Assembly (NCBI RefSeq): GCF_036016755.1 | Contig: NZ_JAYXIH010000014.1 | Location: forward strand, 28,663 to 92,662 | DNA length: 64,000 bases | Direction: 5' to 3' | Source of the DNA: Aurantimonas coralicida_A | GTDB lineage: Bacteria; Pseudomonadota; Alphaproteobacteria; Rhizobiales; Rhizobiaceae | In this document: piece after piece, positions 61,971-64,000 of the stretch | Position numbering within the stretch: the first letter of the stretch is position 1 | Layout of the letters: each line of letters begins with the position of its first letter | Made by a program: the position numbers and the translations under genes | Notes under the pieces: generated by a model | What the model was told of the DNA's origin: nothing | Seen by the model: only the letters and a program-made list of their open reading frames with translations | The model's database searches: none

Positions 61971-63890
61971 TCAGGCCGCAGCCATGGACTTGTCGGCGGC
62001 GAGCGAAGGAAAATCACTTCTCCATTGATTGGCGACCTCCATCAGCATCTTGGCCAGGTCCGAAGACGGTCTTGGCTTGGAGAAGAGGTAGCCCTGCATT
62101 TCCCGGCAGCCTTCGCTGTATAGGATCTGCATCTGCTCCGGCGTTTCGATGCCCTCGGCGATGACACTCATGTTGAGCGCTCGCGACAGGCCGATGATCG
62201 AGCGTACGATGGCGATGTTTTCGGCGCGGCCCATATCACGGACGAAGGATTGATCGATTTTGATCTTGTCGAAGGGAAAGCGGCTCAGATAACCCAGCGA
62301 GGAATAACCGGTCCCGAAGTCATCCATGGAAATCGTCAGGCCTAGCCGACGGAACTCCTTGAGGATCGATAACACTCGGTCGCCTTCGTCCAGAAACAGC
62401 GATTCGGTCACCTCGATCTGCAGCCGTCGGGGCGCAAGGCCCGATGCTGCCAACGCGCCGCGAACGTCCTCGACGAGAGTGGGGCTCTTGAACTGCACCG
62501 CCGACAGATTGACCGAGATGGTGAGATCCTCGGGCCATTTGGAGGCTTCATGGCAGGCGGCTTCGAGCGCCCATTTGCCGAGCCGCTCGATCAGGCCGGT
62601 CTCCTCCGCGAGCGGGATGAAGACGGCGGGTGAAATCATGCCGCTTACGGGGTGCTGCCAACGCAGCAGGGCCTCGAAACCGCTGACGCGCCGCCGTTCG
62701 GTGTCGATGAACGGTTGGTAAAACAGTTCGAACTGGCCTTCGTCCAGAGCCTTCTGGAGATCGAGTTCCATCTCGCGACGGCGCTGCAGCTTCTCGCGCA
62801 TGGCGGGTTTGAATCGGCGGTAAGCGCTCCCCGCCTCCTGCTTTGCCTGGTAAAGGGCAAGGTCGCAATTCTGTAGGACGATATCCGCGCCGAGGCTCGT
62901 CATTCGCTGACCGGCCGCAATATGAACAGTGCCGACACTGCCTCTCGCCTCGATCCGGCGACTTTCCACGTCGAACGGCGAGTCGAAACTCGCGACCAGA
63001 GCCCCAGCGAACGCATCCGCGTCGCCTGTTCCCCGCACCCCCGGCAATACGACCGCGAACTCGTTTCCGCCGAGCCGGGAGACGGTGGCCTTTGGCCCTG
63101 CGATTCGCACGAGCCTGTTGCCGCATTCCTTTAAAATCGCATCGCCAACCGGATGGCCGTGGGTATCGTTGATCGACTTGAAGCCTCGGATGTCCACCAC
63201 GGCGACCAAGAGCCCGTCTCGGCCTTTGGCCAACCGCTGGTCGAGCACCTCGGCGAAGTTCTTGCGATTGGGCAGGTCGGTCAACCCGTCGTGCCCGGCG
63301 ACATGTTCCAGGCGCCGGGAGATTCGCTGTTTCTCGGTGATATCCTCAAAGGTGATCAAAAGCCCTTTGGCAAGCATGCCGCGGCGCTTCACCTCCATGA
63401 CGGCTCCGCCAACCTCGAGAAGGTCCGTTGCCATCTCGTTTTCGCGCAACGGCAGTGTCAAACTCGGATCGGTGAGAAAGGCCCGAGCCGGCGTTCCCGG
63501 TGCCACCTCGCCAAAATAGCGAGAGAACACCTCGTTGGAGAGGACCAACCGCTTTTGCCCATCGAGCATGCAAAGTGCCTGAGTCATATTGTTCAACGCC
63601 GCGCCCAACTGGCTTTCCTGCCGATTGAGACGCACGGCCATCATGTCGGCCTCGCTCAGCATCGTGGCCTCGATCTTGCGACAGCGCGCACCCATCTCCT
63701 CGAGCGCGAAGAGCACGTCGCGCACCTCCCGGGGACCTTTCGGAACACCAGGCTTGGCCGACGCACCGCTCGCGAGTTCCCGGGCGCGCAGCGCCATCTC
63801 GCGCAAGGTCCTCCCGATGGAGCGGGAGAGGAACATCGCAAAGCCGAACAAGGCGCCGAAAACCGCAACCAGAGCGACGCCGTTGCGCAT
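61971..63890 (-). CDS. GGDEF-EAL cyclic di-GMP protein with one membrane helix and degenerate GGDEF
   Basis: A 639-residue protein. One transmembrane helix (residues 5-22) and a HAMP-like segment come first, then a short coiled coil, a PAS-like domain (LNNMTQALCMLDGQKRLVLS), a GGDEF domain and an EAL domain. The GGDEF site reads GGNEF at 274-278, so cyclase activity is doubtful. The EAL site is intact (FEALLRW at 405, ISMDDFGTGYSSL, KIDQSFV, IAEGIET), so it should degrade cyclic di-GMP. An in-frame stop lies just upstream of the ATG, and an IS630 transposase end lies 18 bases away, so the N-terminus may be truncated. Confidence 0.88.
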   Translation of the reverse strand: MRNGVALVAVFGALFGFAMFLSRSIGRTLREMALRARELASGASAKPGVPKGPREVRDVLFALEEMGARCRKIEATMLSEADMMAVRLNRQESQLGAALNNMTQALCMLDGQKRLVLSNEVFSRYFGEVAPGTPARAFLTDPSLTLPLRENEMATDLLEVGGAVMEVKRRGMLAKGLLITFEDITEKQRISRRLEHVAGHDGLTDLPNRKNFAEVLDQRLAKGRDGLLVAVVDIRGFKSINDTHGHPVGDAILKECGNRLVRIAGPKATVSRLGGNEFAVVLPGVRGTGDADAFAGALVASFDSPFDVESRRIEARGSVGTVHIAAGQRMTSLGADIVLQNCDLALYQAKQEAGSAYRRFKPAMREKLQRRREMELDLQKALDEGQFELFYQPFIDTERRRVSGFEALLRWQHPVSGMISPAVFIPLAEETGLIERLGKWALEAACHEASKWPEDLTISVNLSAVQFKSPTLVEDVRGALAASGLAPRRLQIEVTESLFLDEGDRVLSILKEFRRLGLTISMDDFGTGYSSLGYLSRFPFDKIKIDQSFVRDMGRAENIAIVRSIIGLSRALNMSVIAEGIETPEQMQILYSEGCREMQGYLFSKPRPSSDLAKMLMEVANQWRSDFPSLAADKSMAAA

Positions 63891-63907
63891 TCTAGAGCGT
63901 CATGCGA

Positions 63908-64000
63908 TTAATCTGCAACATAGCCAGTGGCCTTGAGGTAGTTCCAACATTCTTTGGGCTCGAACAGGTCGCAGATGTTGCCGACTGCACGCCAGAGATC
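63908..64000 (-). mobile_element. IS630-type transposase gene, 3' end only
   Basis: The last 30 codons of a minus-strand reading frame reach from the window edge to a TAA at 63908. The encoded end, DLWRAVGNICDLFEPKECWN, followed by YLKATGYVAD, matches the C-terminus of IS630-family transposases, where the catalytic region is just before this point and thus outside the window. The rest of the element lies to the right. An insertion-sequence end should lie between here and the GGDEF-EAL start. Confidence 0.85.

Overview
The window looks like the chromosome of a high-GC alphaproteobacterium of the order Hyphomicrobiales (Rhizobiales). The markers are the flagellar genes peculiar to that group (motC, motD, motE-type, flaF, flbT, ftcR/rem and a DUF1217 gene) mixed with the universal flagellar set. 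I cannot fix the genus from the sequence alone. One ambiguous base (10886) sits between two exact 95-base copies, so the sequence appears to contain a contig join.

Layout. 1-6.1 kb holds housekeeping genes: the 3' part of an ABC-F ATPase (Uup type), a D-Ala-D-Ala carboxypeptidase, a DEAD-box RNA helicase with its terminator, a small polyhydroxyalkanoate-system protein, a hypothetical membrane protein and a PilZ protein. 6.2-42.5 kb is a nearly complete flagellar cluster, mostly on the minus strand. In the direction of transcription the left part reads fliF, fliH-like, motB, motC, motD(fliK); then ftcR with its own terminator; then flgE, flgK, flgL, flaF, flbT, flgD, fliQ, flhA, fliR, fliJ-like, flgJ-like, flgN-like and a fliL-like gene. 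To the right of fliF lie two flagellin genes. Next comes a long run, motA-fliM-(coiled-coil protein)-fliN-fliG-flhB-(unknown)-flgB-flgC-fliE-flgG-flgA-flgI-motE-flgH-fliL-fliP, with many 4-base stop/start overlaps. DUF1217-flgF-fliI runs the other way, divergent from motA. Together these genes encode export gate and ATPase, MS ring, C ring, rod, P and L rings, hook, junction proteins, filament, stators and the class regulator. Chemotaxis genes and visNR are not in the window.

42.5-47.9 kb is a self-contained RND efflux operon: a MarR/GbsR-like regulator preceded by two perfect palindromes, an adaptor carrying an unusual C-terminal peptidoglycan-binding domain, and an RND permease. 47.9-50.9 kb is a DctPQM TRAP transporter on the opposite strand, ending exactly where the permease ends.

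51.1-61.5 kb is a reductive pyrimidine (or hydantoin) catabolic operon. It contains an omega-amino acid aminotransferase, an M20 amidohydrolase, dihydropyrimidinase and an NMT1/THI5-type ABC importer (ATPase, two permeases, binding protein), closed by a terminator. A divergent RutR-type regulator is separated from it by a near-perfect RutR operator. Two foreign-looking insertions sit inside this operon: a low-GC membrane protein gene, and a DUF559 gene bracketed by inverted copies of a GC-rich repeat. The ring-reducing dihydropyrimidine dehydrogenase is not in the window. The right end holds an EthD-like gene, a GGDEF-EAL protein with a degenerate GGDEF motif, and the 3' end of an IS630-type transposase that abuts the start of the GGDEF-EAL gene.

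No rRNA, tRNA or CRISPR array was seen. The most unusual items are the repeat-bracketed DUF559 cassette, the twin-palindrome efflux operon with its peptidoglycan-binding adaptor, the ABC permease with an extra membrane domain, and uncharacterised small proteins built into the flagellar operons.
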